Shown: positions 16,261 through 25,144 of the stretch, in pieces | Layout: every line of letters begins with the position of its first letter | Numbering within the stretch: the stretch's first letter is position 1 | Source of the DNA: Sutcliffiella horikoshii | GTDB taxonomy: Bacteria > Bacillota > Bacilli > Bacillales > Bacillaceae_I | Reading direction: 5' to 3' | NCBI GenBank assembly: GCA_001636495.1 | Contig: KV440964.1 | Location: forward strand, 1,070,666 to 1,134,665 | Length of the DNA: 64,000 nt | Notes under the pieces: generated by a model | Told to the model about the DNA's origin: nothing | Seen by the model: only the letters and a program-made list of their open reading frames with translations | The model's database searches: none | Position numbers and translations under genes: made by a program

Positions 16261-17142
16261 ATGTTATTGAGAAAATTAGTGGCAGCATTGTTTTCAAGTA
16301 TTATTTTATCAATAGGTTTATTGTTAATGAGCTCTTGGGATTCAGGAGAAATAGGGTTTATTTTTCTTGTACTGATATTATCCCTGTTCGGAAATTTTAT
16401 CTATGGTGTACCGGTTTCGTTTCTATCTGAATTTCTTACCAAACGTTTAATGAAGAGCAGGGTTTATGTTGCCGGTTTTTTATATGTGTTTTTTGCTTAC
16501 TTAACAGTGTTCCTGATACAAGGACTTGCAATCTTTTCTATCTTTTGTGCTGTATTGTTCTATTTTATTTATGAAGGAATTAAGGTTGTCAAGGATACAT
16601 CAAAGGACAAAAGTAAAAAGCTGTATTTCTTGAAGTTGTTGGTTGTAATTCCGTTTGCTGCATTAGCGATCTGGGGTGTGAATGTGCAAATAATTACTAC
16701 AAGCAGTGAGGAGGAGGAGACGAATACCATTTATTTAATTCCTGAGGGGTATGAGGGATCAATTGTTGTTTTATATAATGCACAAAATGAAGAAAGCATA
16801 GCTAAAGAAGAGGAGTTCTTCATTATTCCTACAAGTTTGGAGAAACTTCCAACCTTAAAAGGTTCAGATATAGAGGAGTATGCCATTTTTCAGACATCTA
16901 GTGAAAAGAGATACGGAATAGTAACCGATAAATATTTCTATGTAGATGAACAAGGAAACAGGTCGGAGATTGAAGCGTCCTGTATTCATCATGGACCTAG
17001 TATTAGTTCGAGTACGGGAACGGAATACGAGGTGCTGCAGGTAACAAATTCGAGTTGCGGGGAGCAATTCCAGTGGTCTGGAAAGGAGAGATATGACGCG
17101 CAGGCAAGAGAAGTATTAAAGTATTGGGGACGTCATAATTAG
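16261..17142 (+). CDS. Membrane protein with extracytoplasmic DUF6843-like domain
   Basis: The 293-residue protein has an N-terminal half with about four to five hydrophobic helices (residues 1-150). An exported C-terminal domain follows, starting near NTIYLIPEGYEGSIVVLYN, a phrase typical of DUF6843 lipoproteins in bacilli. Two cysteines (ASCIHHG and NSSCGEQ) could form a disulfide. It is monocistronic, with Shine-Dalgarno AAGGGGAG, and its codon content is more AT-rich than its neighbours. Function unknown. A Spo0A-type heptamer TGTCGAA lies about 125 bp upstream, possibly by chance. Confidence 0.8.
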   Translation: MLLRKLVAALFSSIILSIGLLLMSSWDSGEIGFIFLVLILSLFGNFIYGVPVSFLSEFLTKRLMKSRVYVAGFLYVFFAYLTVFLIQGLAIFSIFCAVLFYFIYEGIKVVKDTSKDKSKKLYFLKLLVVIPFAALAIWGVNVQIITTSSEEEETNTIYLIPEGYEGSIVVLYNAQNEESIAKEEEFFIIPTSLEKLPTLKGSDIEEYAIFQTSSEKRYGIVTDKYFYVDEQGNRSEIEASCIHHGPSISSSTGTEYEVLQVTNSSCGEQFQWSGKERYDAQAREVLKYWGRHN

Positions 17143-17150
17143 AAATAAGA

Positions 17151-17180
17151 AAAAAGCACTGCGCGGTTGCAGTGCTTTTT
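17151..17180. terminator. Bidirectional terminator
   Basis: AAAAAGCACTGC / GCAGTGCTTTTT with a 6-nt loop. Both arms carry A/T runs, serving the rightward membrane-protein gene and the leftward surface-protein gene. Confidence 0.9.
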
Positions 17181-17192
17181 CGCATTTATCTA

Positions 17193-18665
17193 TTAGTCAC
17201 GTAACAACTGATCTACTACAAATTCAGGTACAGAAGCTTCTCCGCCTAAAATAGTAAAGTTGTTGATGTTGTATTTTTCTACAGCCATCATTGTCGCTGC
17301 AGGAGCTTCATCTGGATTAACCAAAAGAAGTGGGGAACCGTAGTAACCTGCAAGTACAGAGCCAGTTAAAGCATCTGCAAATCCTCTGCCGTTAGCAACG
17401 AAGACATGCATAGCATCCATTTCTAACACATCGATTACTTTCGCTGCCGTTTCATAGCGGTTCGCACCGGAAATACGAGTGTGTTTCGGGAATTCTTTTT
17501 CAAGAGATTTACCGATTGCAGCGTGGCCACCGATTACAAGCGTTTTAGTAGCTTTGCTTAATACTGTTTTAGTAGAAGTTGGAACTTTGTCTGGTGCCAC
17601 TAAAAGGATTGGTAGTTCGTTCATCGCTGCATAAGGTGCGATGGATAATGCGTCTGGGTAGTTCTTTCCGTTTACTACAACTACTTCTTCATGTTGGGAA
17701 CCTAAACGATCAGCAATCTTTTTAGCTGTTTCGTAACGGTCCGTACCACTGATTCTATCAATCTTGATTCCAAGTGCTTTAATTTGGTTTTCTACTTTTT
17801 CAGAAACTGCAGCTTTTCCACCAAGAATGACAACTTTCTTAGCACCTAAACGAAGGATTTCTTCTTTTGTAGCTGCATGTAATGTTTCTGGGCGAGTCAA
17901 TAGGATTGGCGCATCCATAGCATATGCTAAAGGACCGCCAGCAAGTGCGTCAGGAAAGTTCAAGCCGTTTGCAAGTACTACTGTATCTGCTTCATACCAA
18001 CCTGTCATGGAAATTTCAACAGCTGTTTCAAATCTGGATTTTCCAGAAATACGGTCTGCAAATTTAGAGCCGTCATGAAGAATCATTAAATCTTCATTTT
18101 TCTCAAGCTGTTTGATTAGCTCTAAAGATTTATCATTTAATGGATTTTCAAATAAGAAAACCATACCTTCTTTCATGTCTTTCAGTGGAGTGATATCCGT
18201 AATATTGTTACCGGACAGGTCCAACATACCAGAAGTCCATCCTTTAAAGGCAGAAAGATCTGAAATGTCGTTGTACCCAAGTGATAAGAATGTATCTTTC
18301 ATTCCACTAAGTGGTTTGATGTTTTTAATATTATTTGAAGACAGTTCCAAGTGTTGTATTTGCGATAAGTTTGTTAATGGTGTTAAGTCAGAAATATTGT
18401 TGCTGTCTAAAAGGACAAACTCAAGTTTAGTGCCGTAAGTTTGTAAACCTTCTAAACTATTAATTCCATATTCTGAAGCATAAAGCTCCGTGAAGTTTGC
18501 GAAACTTTTGTCTGTCAGCTTGTCCACTTCAAGGCTGTCTTTTACTGCTTGCTCAAGATTTGCATCCTTGAAAAATGAGCCGGAAGCATTTGCAACAGGA
18601 GTGGCAAGTGACGATAACACAAAAATAAAGGCTAGGGCAACGACAAAAATTTTACTTTTTAACAC
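17193..18665 (-). CDS. Cell-surface protein: leucine-rich repeats plus three CWB2 repeats
   Basis: The 490-residue secreted protein has a signal peptide (LKSKIFVVALAFIFVLSSLATPVANASG). An LRR domain follows (about residues 45-200; LEFVLLDSNNISDLTPLTNL, ELSSNNIKNIKPL, DLSGNNITDITPL), similar to internalin-type repeats. Three PF04122 cell-wall-binding repeats come last, each opening with a RISG motif (RISGKSRFETA, RISGTDRYETA, RISGANRYETA). CWB2 repeats bind anionic wall polymers non-covalently. The GTG start at 18665 is preceded by CGGAGGA; the frame continues upstream without an RBS. The ligand is unknown. Confidence 0.9.
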   Translation of the reverse strand: MLKSKIFVVALAFIFVLSSLATPVANASGSFFKDANLEQAVKDSLEVDKLTDKSFANFTELYASEYGINSLEGLQTYGTKLEFVLLDSNNISDLTPLTNLSQIQHLELSSNNIKNIKPLSGMKDTFLSLGYNDISDLSAFKGWTSGMLDLSGNNITDITPLKDMKEGMVFLFENPLNDKSLELIKQLEKNEDLMILHDGSKFADRISGKSRFETAVEISMTGWYEADTVVLANGLNFPDALAGGPLAYAMDAPILLTRPETLHAATKEEILRLGAKKVVILGGKAAVSEKVENQIKALGIKIDRISGTDRYETAKKIADRLGSQHEEVVVVNGKNYPDALSIAPYAAMNELPILLVAPDKVPTSTKTVLSKATKTLVIGGHAAIGKSLEKEFPKHTRISGANRYETAAKVIDVLEMDAMHVFVANGRGFADALTGSVLAGYYGSPLLLVNPDEAPAATMMAVEKYNINNFTILGGEASVPEFVVDQLLRD

Positions 18666-18719
18666 GCTTTGTTCCTCCGATTTTGTCAAATATTTTGTTG
18701 TGACAGAATGATTATAGGG

Positions 18720-18751
18720 CCATTTTACTGAAAATGGAATAGTCATTTTCA
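18720..18751 (-). promoter_or_regulatory. Overlapping inverted repeats in the promoter of the CWB2 gene
   Basis: CCATTTT-ACTG-AAAATGG (18720-18737) and TGAAAATG-N7-CATTTTCA (18729-18751) overlap, giving three CATTTT half-sites. On the minus strand a TATAAT-like -10 lies just downstream (about 18711-18718), so a bound protein would block or assist the promoter. The regulator is unknown. Confidence 0.5.
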
Positions 18752-18910
18752 AAATAAATATTTGTTGTTTCGACAGAATTCTTCTTGACAAGTTTCGAGA
18801 AATGTAAAACGTGATTGCAAATATGGCAATAAGTTGTACCAACCCCCAATAAGTGTTAAAATTTATATATTATTTAGGCTATAAGACTATAGTTACAGAG
18901 GAGCGTTTGT

Positions 18911-21421
18911 ATGCTTGGTTTATTGAATAAAGTGTTTGATATGAATAAGCGTCAATTGAAGCGTCTGGAGAAGATGGCGGATCAGATAGATTCCCTTAGT
19001 GAGGATGTGGCAAGGCTGACGGATGAGCAGCTGCGCGCGAAGACGGCTGAGTTCCAAGGCCGCTATCAGAAAGATGAAAAGCTGGAGGACATGATGGTCG
19101 AGGCTTTCGCGGTTGTTCGCGAGGCTTCCAAGCGTGTACTTGGTTTATATCCATATAAAGTGCAGCTCATGGGGGGCGTTTCCTTACACGAAGGAAACAT
19201 TTCCGAGATGAAAACGGGGGAAGGTAAAACATTGACGGCAACAATGCCTGTTTACCTAAACGCGATCACTGGAAAAGGCGTCCATGTTGTAACGGTCAAT
19301 GAATACTTGGCAAGTCGTGACGCGACAGAAATGGGTCAGCTTTATGAGTTCCTTGGCCTTACTGTCGGGTTGAACCTGAACGGACTTTCCCGTGATGAAA
19401 AGATTGAAGCTTATAAAGCAGATATCACATACGGTACTAACAATGAATTCGGTTTTGATTATCTGCGTGACAACATGGTCCTTTACAAAGAGCAGATGGT
19501 ACAACGTCCACTTCACTATGCCGTAATCGATGAGGTCGACTCTATTTTGATCGATGAAGCGCGTACACCATTGATCATCTCGGGTAGTGCTCAAAAATCT
19601 GCAGCTTTGTACATCCAAGCGAATGCGTTTGCCCGTACATTGGTGAAAGATGTGGACTACACGTATGATGTGAAAACAAAAGGCGTGCAGCTGACAGAGG
19701 ACGGAATCACGAAGTCCGAGAAGGCATTCGGTATTGAAAACTTGTTTGATATCGGTAATGTTACTTTGAACCATCACATCAACCAGGCGTTAAAAGCACA
19801 TGTGACCATGCATCATGATGTGGATTATGTGGTCCAGGAAGGCGAAGTTGTCATCGTTGACCAATTTACGGGTCGTCTGATGAAGGGCCGCCGCTATTCC
19901 GATGGGCTACACCAAGCAATTGAGGCGAAAGAAGGCTTGGATATCCAGAATGAAAGCATGACTCTTGCAACGATTACATTCCAGAACTACTTCCGTATGT
20001 ATGAGAAGCTTGCCGGAATGACCGGTACAGCGAAGACAGAGGAAGAGGAGTTCCGTAACATTTATAATATGAGCGTTATTGCGATTCCGACCAATCAGGA
20101 AATCGTGCGTGATGACCGTGCCGATCTTATTTTTAAAACGATTGAAGGCAAGTTTAACGCGGTGGCGGACGATATCGCGGAGCGTAATAAAAATGGGCAA
20201 CCTGTACTTGTTGGTACGGTTGCGATTGAGACGTCTGAGGTTATCTCCAAACTTTTAACGAAGCGCGGCATAAAGCATGACGTGTTAAATGCGAAAAACC
20301 ATGCTCGTGAAGCAGATATCATTTTAGGTGCAGGTCAAAAGGGTTCTGTTACGATTGCAACGAACATGGCCGGTCGTGGTACAGACATCAAGCTTGGCGA
20401 AGGCGTGAAAGAGGTTGGCGGTCTTGCTGTTATCGGTACAGAGCGTCATGAATCCCGCCGTATCGATAACCAGCTTCGTGGACGTTCCGGACGTCAGGGA
20501 GACCCTGGTGTGACGCAGTTCTATCTTTCCATGGAAGATGAATTGATGCGCCGTTTCGGTTCCGACAACATGAAGACGATGATGGAGCGTCTAGGTATGG
20601 ACGATACCCAGCCGATTCAGAGTAAAATGGTTTCCCGTGCTGTGGAATCTGCGCAAAAACGTGTAGAGGGGAACAACTTCGATGCGCGTAAGCAGCTTCT
20701 ACAATATGATGATGTTCTTCGTCAGCAACGTGAAGTCATTTATACGCAGCGTTTTGAGGTACTGGATTCCGAGAACCTGCGTGAAGTGGTGGAAAGAATG
20801 CTTGTTTCCACTATCGAGCGTCAAGTAGGGCTATACACGCCGAAAGAGGAGGTTCCAGAGGATTGGAACCTGCAGGGAATCGTTGACTATGTGGACGCAA
20901 ACTTGTTAGAAGAGGGAGCGTTGACACTTAACGACTTGCGCGGCAAAGAGCCGGAAGAAATGTCCGAGCTGATCGTGGAGAAAGTGAAAGCTCGCTATGA
21001 CGAGAAAGAGCAGGAGCTTTCTGCGGAACAGATGCGTGAGTTTGAAAAGGTTGTCGTACTGCGTGCTGTGGATAGCAAATGGATGGATCACATTGACGCG
21101 ATGGATCAGCTTCGTCAAGGTATCCACCTTCGTGCATATGGTCAGATCGATCCGCTTCGTGAATACCAGTTTGAAGGCTTCGCAATGTTTGAGACCATGA
21201 TTGCTTCTATTGAGGAAGATGTGGCGAAATATGTGATGAAGGCTCAGATCCGCAACAACTTGCAACGTGAAGAAGTGGCAAAAGGGCAGGCGGTTGTTCC
21301 GAAAGAGAGCGGCGGCGAGCCTCCGAAGAAAAAGCCAGTGAAAAAAGTGATGGACGTTGGCCGTAATGATGCTTGCATATGCGGCAGCGGAAAGAAATAT
21401 AAAAACTGCTGCGGGAAGTAA
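18911..21421 (+). CDS. secA: Preprotein translocase ATPase SecA
   Basis: The 836-residue motor drives preproteins through SecYEG. Motifs in order: Walker [15 protein letters not shown]-type box [17 protein letters not shown], preprotein cross-linking domain, motif [10 protein letters not shown], and the second nucleotide domain with [13 protein letters not shown] and [13 protein letters not shown]. The C-terminal zinc SEC-C motif is [13 protein letters not shown]. Length matches B. subtilis SecA (841). It lies upstream of prfB as in many bacilli. Confidence 0.98.
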   Translation: MLGLLNKVFDMNKRQLKRLEKMADQIDSLSEDVARLTDEQLRAKTAEFQGRYQKDEKLEDMMVEAFAVVREASKRVLGLYPYKVQLMGGVSLHEGNISEMKTGEGKTLTATMPVYLNAITGKGVHVVTVNEYLASRDATEMGQLYEFLGLTVGLNLNGLSRDEKIEAYKADITYGTNNEFGFDYLRDNMVLYKEQMVQRPLHYAVIDEVDSILIDEARTPLIISGSAQKSAALYIQANAFARTLVKDVDYTYDVKTKGVQLTEDGITKSEKAFGIENLFDIGNVTLNHHINQALKAHVTMHHDVDYVVQEGEVVIVDQFTGRLMKGRRYSDGLHQAIEAKEGLDIQNESMTLATITFQNYFRMYEKLAGMTGTAKTEEEEFRNIYNMSVIAIPTNQEIVRDDRADLIFKTIEGKFNAVADDIAERNKNGQPVLVGTVAIETSEVISKLLTKRGIKHDVLNAKNHAREADIILGAGQKGSVTIATNMAGRGTDIKLGEGVKEVGGLAVIGTERHESRRIDNQLRGRSGRQGDPGVTQFYLSMEDELMRRFGSDNMKTMMERLGMDDTQPIQSKMVSRAVESAQKRVEGNNFDARKQLLQYDDVLRQQREVIYTQRFEVLDSENLREVVERMLVSTIERQVGLYTPKEEVPEDWNLQGIVDYVDANLLEEGALTLNDLRGKEPEEMSELIVEKVKARYDEKEQELSAEQMREFEKVVVLRAVDSKWMDHIDAMDQLRQGIHLRAYGQIDPLREYQFEGFAMFETMIASIEEDVAKYVMKAQIRNNLQREEVAKGQAVVPKESGGEPPKKKPVKKVMDVGRNDACICGSGKKYKNCCGK

Positions 21422-21440
21422 TGGTGGTTTTAGGAGAGAA

Positions 21441-21466
21441 GTGGGGCTGTCTTGGCCCCGCTTTTT
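21441..21466 (+). terminator. Terminator of secA
   Basis: GTGGGGC / GCCCCGC stem with one G-T pair, followed by five T. Confidence 0.88.
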
Positions 21467-21488
21467 GCATGTGTGGATTGTTGTATTA

Positions 21489-21741
21489 CCTTTTGTGATA
21501 TAACAATTTTTAAACAAACGTTGGTATAAGTGGAAATGGAAACTTAGGAATCCCAATGGATACAGCCGTTAAGTTTCAGATTAACTTTTGATAATGTTAT
21601 GGTAGAATAGTGAGGATTTTTTATTGTTTTAGCCGTTTTTCCTTTGTTAAGATAGCAATTTTTAAACAAACGATTGATTAACCGAAAATGGAAAATCAGG
21701 TCTCTCAAGGGATACAGTGTTTCAGTTTCGGATTAACTTTT
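21489..21741 (+). repeat. Tandem pair of a ~101-bp element upstream of prfB
   Basis: The copies at 21489-21589 and 21641-21741 align without gaps at an exact 152-bp offset and are roughly three-quarters identical. Best-conserved blocks are CAATTTTTAAACAAACG, AAATGGAAA, GGATACAG and GATTAACTTTT. Each copy can form a stem-loop: copy 1 GAAACTT/AAGTTTC, copy 2 CCGAAA/TTTCGG. They occupy most of the 500-bp gap between the secA terminator and prfB. No frame or known RNA family was recognised. Confidence 0.75.
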
Positions 21742-21922
21742 CAAAAAGGTATTTCAGGAAAGATAATTTGACGTTGTGCGCGAAATTCCCCATGTGAATT
21801 TCCGCTACGAGGCACAGGTACTTTTTTATTTTGATGAAATACGATAATATAGACTATTAGTTGCCCAGTTAAGTTGAGGTGGGCTAAAATTCGGTTAGCG
21901 AAAATTTTATGAGGTGAAATGA

Positions 21923-23021
21923 ATGGAATTAGTAGAGATTCGTCATGAGTTGGAAAAAATGGCTAAGCGATTAGTCGAGTTTAGGGGGTCTCTTTGACTT
22001 AGAGGCCAAAGAACGCCGTATTGCCGAGCTTGATAATGAGATGTCCAACCCGGAATTCTGGAACAACCAGAATGCGGCGCAGGTGGTCATCAATGAAGCG
22101 AACACATTGAAAGAACCTGTCGGGCAATTTCATGAGTTGAGTGAGAACTACGAAAATCTGCAATTAACATATGAATTGGTAAAAGAAGAGCCGGATGCCG
22201 AGCTGCAAGCAGAGCTTGGAAGCGAAGTGAAAACAGTAGCGGAAGATTTCAACAAGTTCGAGCTTCAATTATTGTTGAGCGGTGAGCATGACAAGAACAA
22301 TGCGATCCTTGAGTTGCATCCAGGTGCTGGCGGTACCGAGTCACAAGACTGGGGATCCCTGTTGCTACGCATGTACACGCGTTGGGCGGAGCGTAAAGGC
22401 TTCAAGGTCGAGACGCTTGATTATCTGCCAGGAGACGAAGCGGGAATTAAAAGTGTTACGTTATTGATCAAAGGTCACAATGCCTATGGTTATTTGAAAG
22501 CGGAAAAAGGGGTTCACCGTCTTGTGCGTATATCCCCGTTCGATTCTTCTGGCCGTCGCCACACGAGCTTTGTGTCTTGTGAGGTTATGCCGGAGTTTGA
22601 TGATACCATCGAGATAGATATCCGTACGGAAGACTTGAAGATTGATACGTACCGCGCGAGTGGAGCGGGTGGACAGCATATCAATACGACCGATTCTGCG
22701 GTTCGTATTACCCATACACCGACGAATGTGGTCGTAACATGTCAGACAGAGCGTTCCCAGATTAAGAACCGTGAGCGCGCAATGAAAATGTTGCAAGCAA
22801 AGCTTTACCAGAAGAAGCTGGATGAACAGCAGGCGGAGTTGGATGAGATCCGCGGCGAGCAGAAGGAAATCGGCTGGGGCTCCCAGATCCGTTCCTATGT
22901 CTTCCATCCATATTCCATGGTAAAAGACCACCGTACGAATACGGAGGTCGGAAACACGCAAGCAGTGATGGACGGGGACTTGGATCCGTTTATTGATGCG
23001 TATTTGAGATCCAAATTGTAA
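21923..23021 (+). CDS. prfB: Peptide chain release factor 2 (programmed +1 frameshift)
   Basis: RF2 recognises UGA and UAA stop codons. Translation starts at ATG 21923 after GAGGTGA, reads [24 protein letters not shown] to an in-frame TGA at 21995, shifts +1 and continues [16 protein letters not shown] to 23021, giving 365 residues. Visible signatures are the codon-recognition [12 protein letters not shown] and the peptidyl-hydrolysis [18 protein letters not shown]. The frameshift is autoregulatory, since low RF2 favours shifting, and is conserved in most bacteria. Confidence 0.98.
21983..21998 (+). promoter_or_regulatory. prfB: RF2 programmed frameshift site
   Basis: The sequence is AGGGGGTCTCTTTGAC: an internal Shine-Dalgarno-like AGGGGG three nt before the slippery CTT, followed by in-frame TGA and C, the classic RF2 arrangement. 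Confidence 0.97.
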
Positions 23022-23033
23022 GAGATTATTTGA

Positions 23034-23070
23034 AACACCTCTGGCCTGGGTTGGCTGGAGGTGTTTTTTA
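23034..23070 (+). terminator. Terminator of prfB
   Basis: AACACCTCTGGCC / GGCTGGAGGTGTT with a T6 tail. Confidence 0.88.
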
Positions 23071-23179
23071 TGGAAAAAAGGTGAAATCAAATAAGTATAG
23101 AGCTGTTACGTAAGGACAATCTAACAATAATTCTTTTAGAAAAAATGTTGTATCGTAGTTTAAGAAGAGTCTTTTGAAT

Positions 23180-23380
23180 AATTCCGTCACAATTATCGGT
23201 AATCCAGTCATAAGAATGCTCCATCCCTTCATAATTAAGAATTTTTTATTAGGAAACCGGTTTTGCATGCAGGGGTTCGTTATAATCCCGTCATAAGAGT
23301 GCGGATTCCGATCACAAGAGGTGAAAATCCCGTCACAATGAACAAGAATCCCTTCACAAGTTAATAAAATCCCATCACAG
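23180..23380. repeat. Array B: AATCCCGTCACAA words at 21-bp phase
   Basis: Eight 13-nt words related to AATCCCGTCACAA start at 23180, 23201, 23222, 23284, 23305, 23326, 23347 and 23368. Within each block the spacing is exactly 21 bp. The interruption spans three periods minus one base. The 8-nt fillers are unrelated. It occupies the prfB-yvjA gap, with no open frame on either strand. Spacers are far too short for a CRISPR array. Confidence 0.9.
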
Positions 23381-23569
23381 TACCTAATGTTTGGGTTTCT
23401 GCCTATTCTCTCTGATAACTCTTGGAAAGGAAGTTGGCGAAAACAGGAGGTGATTCTTAGTCTCGTTAACGCTTTACCACGTTATACCAATGCCATTTAC
23501 ACCCTCATCATCGCGTGCTATACTCTTGCTCGTTGTGTGTAATTTAGAAAGATTTTGGAGGGCTTAAAG

Positions 23570-24439
23570 TTGAGTCGTAAAAATAGAAATGGGTATCAGG
23601 TGAATCCCGTGTATCAACGGGTGAAGGAATATACATATGTGGTGTTGGGGTCGGCGATTGTGGCGATGGCGTTCAACATGTTCTTACTGCCGAATCAGGT
23701 CGCGTCCGGTGGAGTTAGTGGAATCAGTACCATATTGAAATCGCTGTTTGATTGGGAGCCGGGGATCGTGCAGTTGTGCTTTAACATTCCGCTGTTTTTG
23801 GCGGGGGTTATCCTCTTAGGAAAGCAGTTCGGTCTGAAGACGCTAGTGGGAACCATAACACTGCCGTTAATTGTTCTCTGGACGAGTGACATAGCACCTG
23901 CAACAGATAATCCGTTGCTTGGATCATTGTTCGGAGGAATTGGTGTAGGGCTTGGATTGGGACTTGTTTTCCGAGGTCGGGCATCCACTGGCGGAACGGA
24001 TCTTGCTGCACAAATCATTCATAAATATACAGGTCTGACTCTTGGAGCTTGTGTAGCAATCATTGACGGTCTTATCGTTATTTCCGCTGCCGTGGTATTT
24101 GATTTGGAGCTAGGAATGTACGCACTTATCGCTCTTTTTGTGACATCCAAAACAATTGATTTTGTTCAGGTGGGGCTTGGTTATTCCAAAATGGCCATCA
24201 TCATCACGAAAAAAGAAGATGAGGTCAAGGAAGCCATCCTTACAAAAATTGATCGTGGCGTGACAAAGCTTGCGGCTTACGGCGGTTATACGGAAAATGA
24301 GCTGCCTGTATTGATGTGTGTGGTCGACCAGACCGAATTCACAAAATTGAAACAAGTGGTCCGGACCATTGACCCGTCTGCATTTGTGGTTGTAACCAAC
24401 GCTTCCGAGGTGTTAGGTGAGGGTTTTAAAAGAGAATAA
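23570..24439 (+). CDS. yvjA: YitT family membrane protein (YvjA)
   Basis: The 289-residue protein has an N-terminal DUF161 membrane part with about five helices (YVVLGSAIVAMAFNMFLLPNQVASGGVSGISTI; FRGRASTGGTDLAAQII). A C-terminal cytosolic DUF2179 domain follows (GYSKMAIIITKKEDEVKEAI; RTIDPSAFVVVTNASEVLGEGFKR). The family is widespread in Firmicutes; substrate unknown. TTG 23570 is chosen because GGAGGG lies 7 nt upstream. The gene name follows its B. subtilis position next to prfB and cccB. Confidence 0.88.
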   Translation: MSRKNRNGYQVNPVYQRVKEYTYVVLGSAIVAMAFNMFLLPNQVASGGVSGISTILKSLFDWEPGIVQLCFNIPLFLAGVILLGKQFGLKTLVGTITLPLIVLWTSDIAPATDNPLLGSLFGGIGVGLGLGLVFRGRASTGGTDLAAQIIHKYTGLTLGACVAIIDGLIVISAAVVFDLELGMYALIALFVTSKTIDFVQVGLGYSKMAIIITKKEDEVKEAILTKIDRGVTKLAAYGGYTENELPVLMCVVDQTEFTKLKQVVRTIDPSAFVVVTNASEVLGEGFKRE

Positions 24440-24499
24440 ATAGGATATAATAAAAGCAATCTTGGTAATTATTACATCTCAAAATTGGGGGGCCTACCT

Positions 24500-24838
24500 A
24501 TGAAAAAGTATTTTATGGCATTTGTTCTTGGTTCATCACTACTTACGCTTGCAGCATGTGGAGGCGGCGCTGATGAGGAGCAAGAAACATCAGGCGGCGG
24601 TGGCGAATTCGCGATGGTAGAAAATGAAGAGGCACAGCAATTGTATCAAAGCTGTATCGGCTGTCATGGCCGTAACATGGAAGGTGCAAGTGGCCCGAAC
24701 CTTCAAAAAGTGGGAAGCAAGTACAGTCAGGATGAAATTGAAACCATCATTAACAACGGTCAAGGCAGCATGCCAGGTGGCCTTGTGCCAGAAGAGGATG
24801 CTACAGTTTTAGCTGAATGGTTAGCACAGCATAAATAA
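24500..24838 (+). CDS. cccB: Cytochrome c551 lipoprotein
   Basis: The 112-residue lipoprotein has the signal MKKYFMAFVLGSSLLTLAAC, with Cys20 as the lipidation site. A Gly/Glu-rich linker follows, then one class I cytochrome c domain with haem attachment CIGCHG and the axial Met in GSMPGG. It is anchored outside the membrane and carries electrons to a cytochrome c oxidase. ATG 24500 has GGGGGG upstream. Order yvjA-cccB is as in B. subtilis. Confidence 0.94.
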   Translation: MKKYFMAFVLGSSLLTLAACGGGADEEQETSGGGGEFAMVENEEAQQLYQSCIGCHGRNMEGASGPNLQKVGSKYSQDEIETIINNGQGSMPGGLVPEEDATVLAEWLAQHK

Positions 24839-24845
24839 GAATGAC

Positions 24846-24879
24846 AAGAACTCTCCTAAAAAATGGAGGGTTCTTTTTT
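24846..24879 (+). terminator. Terminator of cccB
   Basis: AAGAACTCTCC / GGAGGGTTCTT followed by T5-6. Confidence 0.9.
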
Positions 24880-25011
24880 ATGTTCTTTTATACCCATAGG
24901 TGCATGTTTGGAAATAGGAAATTCAGGGTGTTTTTATTGGGTATTTGTGGGATTTTGTCGGTACCTTTTAACTGAATTGTCGGAATTGTTCGTTTAATGT
25001 ACTAAAGTATA

Positions 25012-25040
25012 TTGAAAATTTAAATTCTTGAAAATATAAT
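25012..25040 (+). promoter_or_regulatory. Sigma-A promoter of the Vpr-like protease
   Basis: TTGAAA, exactly 17 nt, TATAAT. The predicted start is near 25047, leaving a leader of about 95 nt. Nothing else was recognised in the 305-bp gap between cccB and this gene apart from the cccB terminator. Confidence 0.75.
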
Positions 25041-25144
25041 GTGGATTGTAAAGATTTTGGACTTACGTAAGTAAATGGTACTTAAGTATATGTCTAGAAT
25101 TTTTTACATAAGTCGTAAGATACATCAAAGGGGAGTGGGATGAT

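Noticed and set aside
17764-18438. Plus-strand open frames across the CWB2 gene
   Set aside because: They are antisense shadows of a well-conserved minus-strand protein and have no ribosome binding sites.
18667-18842. Longer N-terminus for the LRR/CWB2 protein
   Set aside because: The signal peptide begins at the GTG at 18665 with CGGAGGA in front; upstream codons have no RBS and cover the promoter.
21923-22040. prfB as a pseudogene because of the in-frame TGA at 21995
   Set aside because: The AGGGGG and CTTTGAC context is the conserved RF2 programmed frameshift.
23180-23380. CRISPR array
   Set aside because: Words are 13 nt and degenerate with 8-nt fillers, far shorter than CRISPR repeats and spacers, and no cas genes are present.
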